In this document: positions 5,593 to 5,857 of the stretch, in pieces
Position numbering within the stretch: position 1 is the stretch's first letter
Layout of the letters: each line of letters starts with the position of its first letter
Source: Planctomycetota bacterium
Lineage (GTDB): Bacteria; Planctomycetota; Phycisphaerae; UBA1845
Length of the DNA stretch: 5,857 nt
Reading direction: 5' to 3'
Assembly: GCA_022561255.1 (NCBI GenBank)
Contig: JADFRO010000206.1
Span: 1-5,857, forward strand
Program-made: the position numbers and the translations under genes
The notes under the pieces: generated by a model
What the model saw: only the letters and a program-made list of their open reading frames with translations
What the model was told of the DNA's origin: nothing
Databases searched by the model: none

Positions 5593-5763
5593 ATCGCGTT
5601 ACCTTCCCAGGCCGTCACCGTGGATCCGACCGCCGCCTCGCCTGCGTCCGCGAAGCAACCACCTGACGAATCCCACCGCCGACGTTCGTTGGCCTATATA
5701 ATGAGTACTGTGAAATCCACACATAGTGCCAGCGCACCAGCCGGGCAAACCGGACATGCGAAG
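5593..5763. other. Spacer upstream of tsf with AT-rich island
   Basis: These 171 bases lie between the putative rpsB stop and tsf. They hold the tsf ribosome binding site (GGGAAGG, 5602-5608) and one AT-rich island (CTATATAATGAG, 5694-5705) in otherwise GC-rich sequence. The island contains a perfect TATAAT on the plus strand (5697-5702) and partial -10 matches on the minus strand, but I found no good -35 at 16-18 bases in either direction. It may be part of a tsf promoter; this is weak. Confidence 0.3.
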
Positions 5764-5857
5764 CTAGGTGGACGCGTTGCGTTCGGAGACCGCAGCGGGC
5801 GTCAGGCCGGCGTCCGATGTCTTCGTGGACGAATCCGACCCGGACGCGACCGGCTTT
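5764..5857 (-). CDS. C-terminal tail of an upstream gene, probably ribosomal protein S2
   Basis: A minus-strand frame is open from the window edge for 30 codons and stops at TAG (5764-5766), reading KPVASGSDSSTKTSDAGLTP and ten more residues. The segment is Ser/Thr/Ala-rich and looks disordered, so it carries no family motif. The call to rpsB rests only on context: rpsB precedes tsf in most bacteria, and S2 proteins in some lineages carry low-complexity C-terminal extensions. Another minus-strand frame is also open here, through 5764 and beyond, so the frame choice is uncertain. Confidence 0.38.
   Translation of the reverse strand, partial: KPVASGSDSSTKTSDAGLTPAAVSERNAST

Noticed and set aside
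5714..5732. Sigma-54 promoter (TGGCAC on the minus strand upstream of tsf)
   Set aside because: The -24 half matches, but the -12 half reads GTGGA in place of TTGCA and lacks the required GC.

Overview
The window is GC-rich chromosomal housekeeping DNA, with almost all genes on the minus strand. It most likely comes from a member of the Planctomycetota. Two protein features suggest this: a SpoVG protein with a four-cysteine zinc ribbon inserted in its core, and an EF-Ts whose usual TDFV motif reads TAPV. I recall both as planctomycete-like, but this is memory and was not searched. No mobile element, CRISPR array, tRNA or rRNA is visible.

Reading right to left (the direction of transcription), the first block is a translation and nucleotide cluster. 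It starts with the open-ended tail of a reading frame that is probably rpsB (5764-5857). It continues with tsf (EF-Ts, 4759-5592), a clear rho-independent terminator (4721-4743), pyrH (UMP kinase, 3921-4649) and frr (ribosome recycling factor, 3257-3823). This is the widely conserved order rpsB-tsf-pyrH-frr, here split by a terminator after tsf. Next comes the only convincing plus-strand gene (2742-3209), an unrecognised cysteine-free, Ser/Thr/Gln-rich protein with one hydrophobic helix. It converges on frr, and a small hairpin lies between the two stops.

The second minus-strand block is ispE (1347-2273, isoprenoid precursor synthesis), followed with zero spacing by spoVG (243-1346, a long zinc-ribbon SpoVG with a repetitive acidic tail). 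After that comes the start of a membrane-anchored or secreted protein that runs off the left edge (1-168). ispE and spoVG also lie close together in Bacillus, with purR and yabJ between them, so the linkage is old and the intervening genes are absent here.

The stretch 2274-2741 between the divergent ispE and the orphan gene holds no supported gene. It must contain the promoters for both, but I could not identify convincing -35/-10 pairs. The points most worth a second look are the domain-inserted SpoVG with its in-frame 27-bp minisatellite, the EF-Ts lacking the Asp-Phe pair that works on EF-Tu in E. coli, the Asp-to-His change in PyrH, and the plus-strand orphan, which looks harpin-like in composition.
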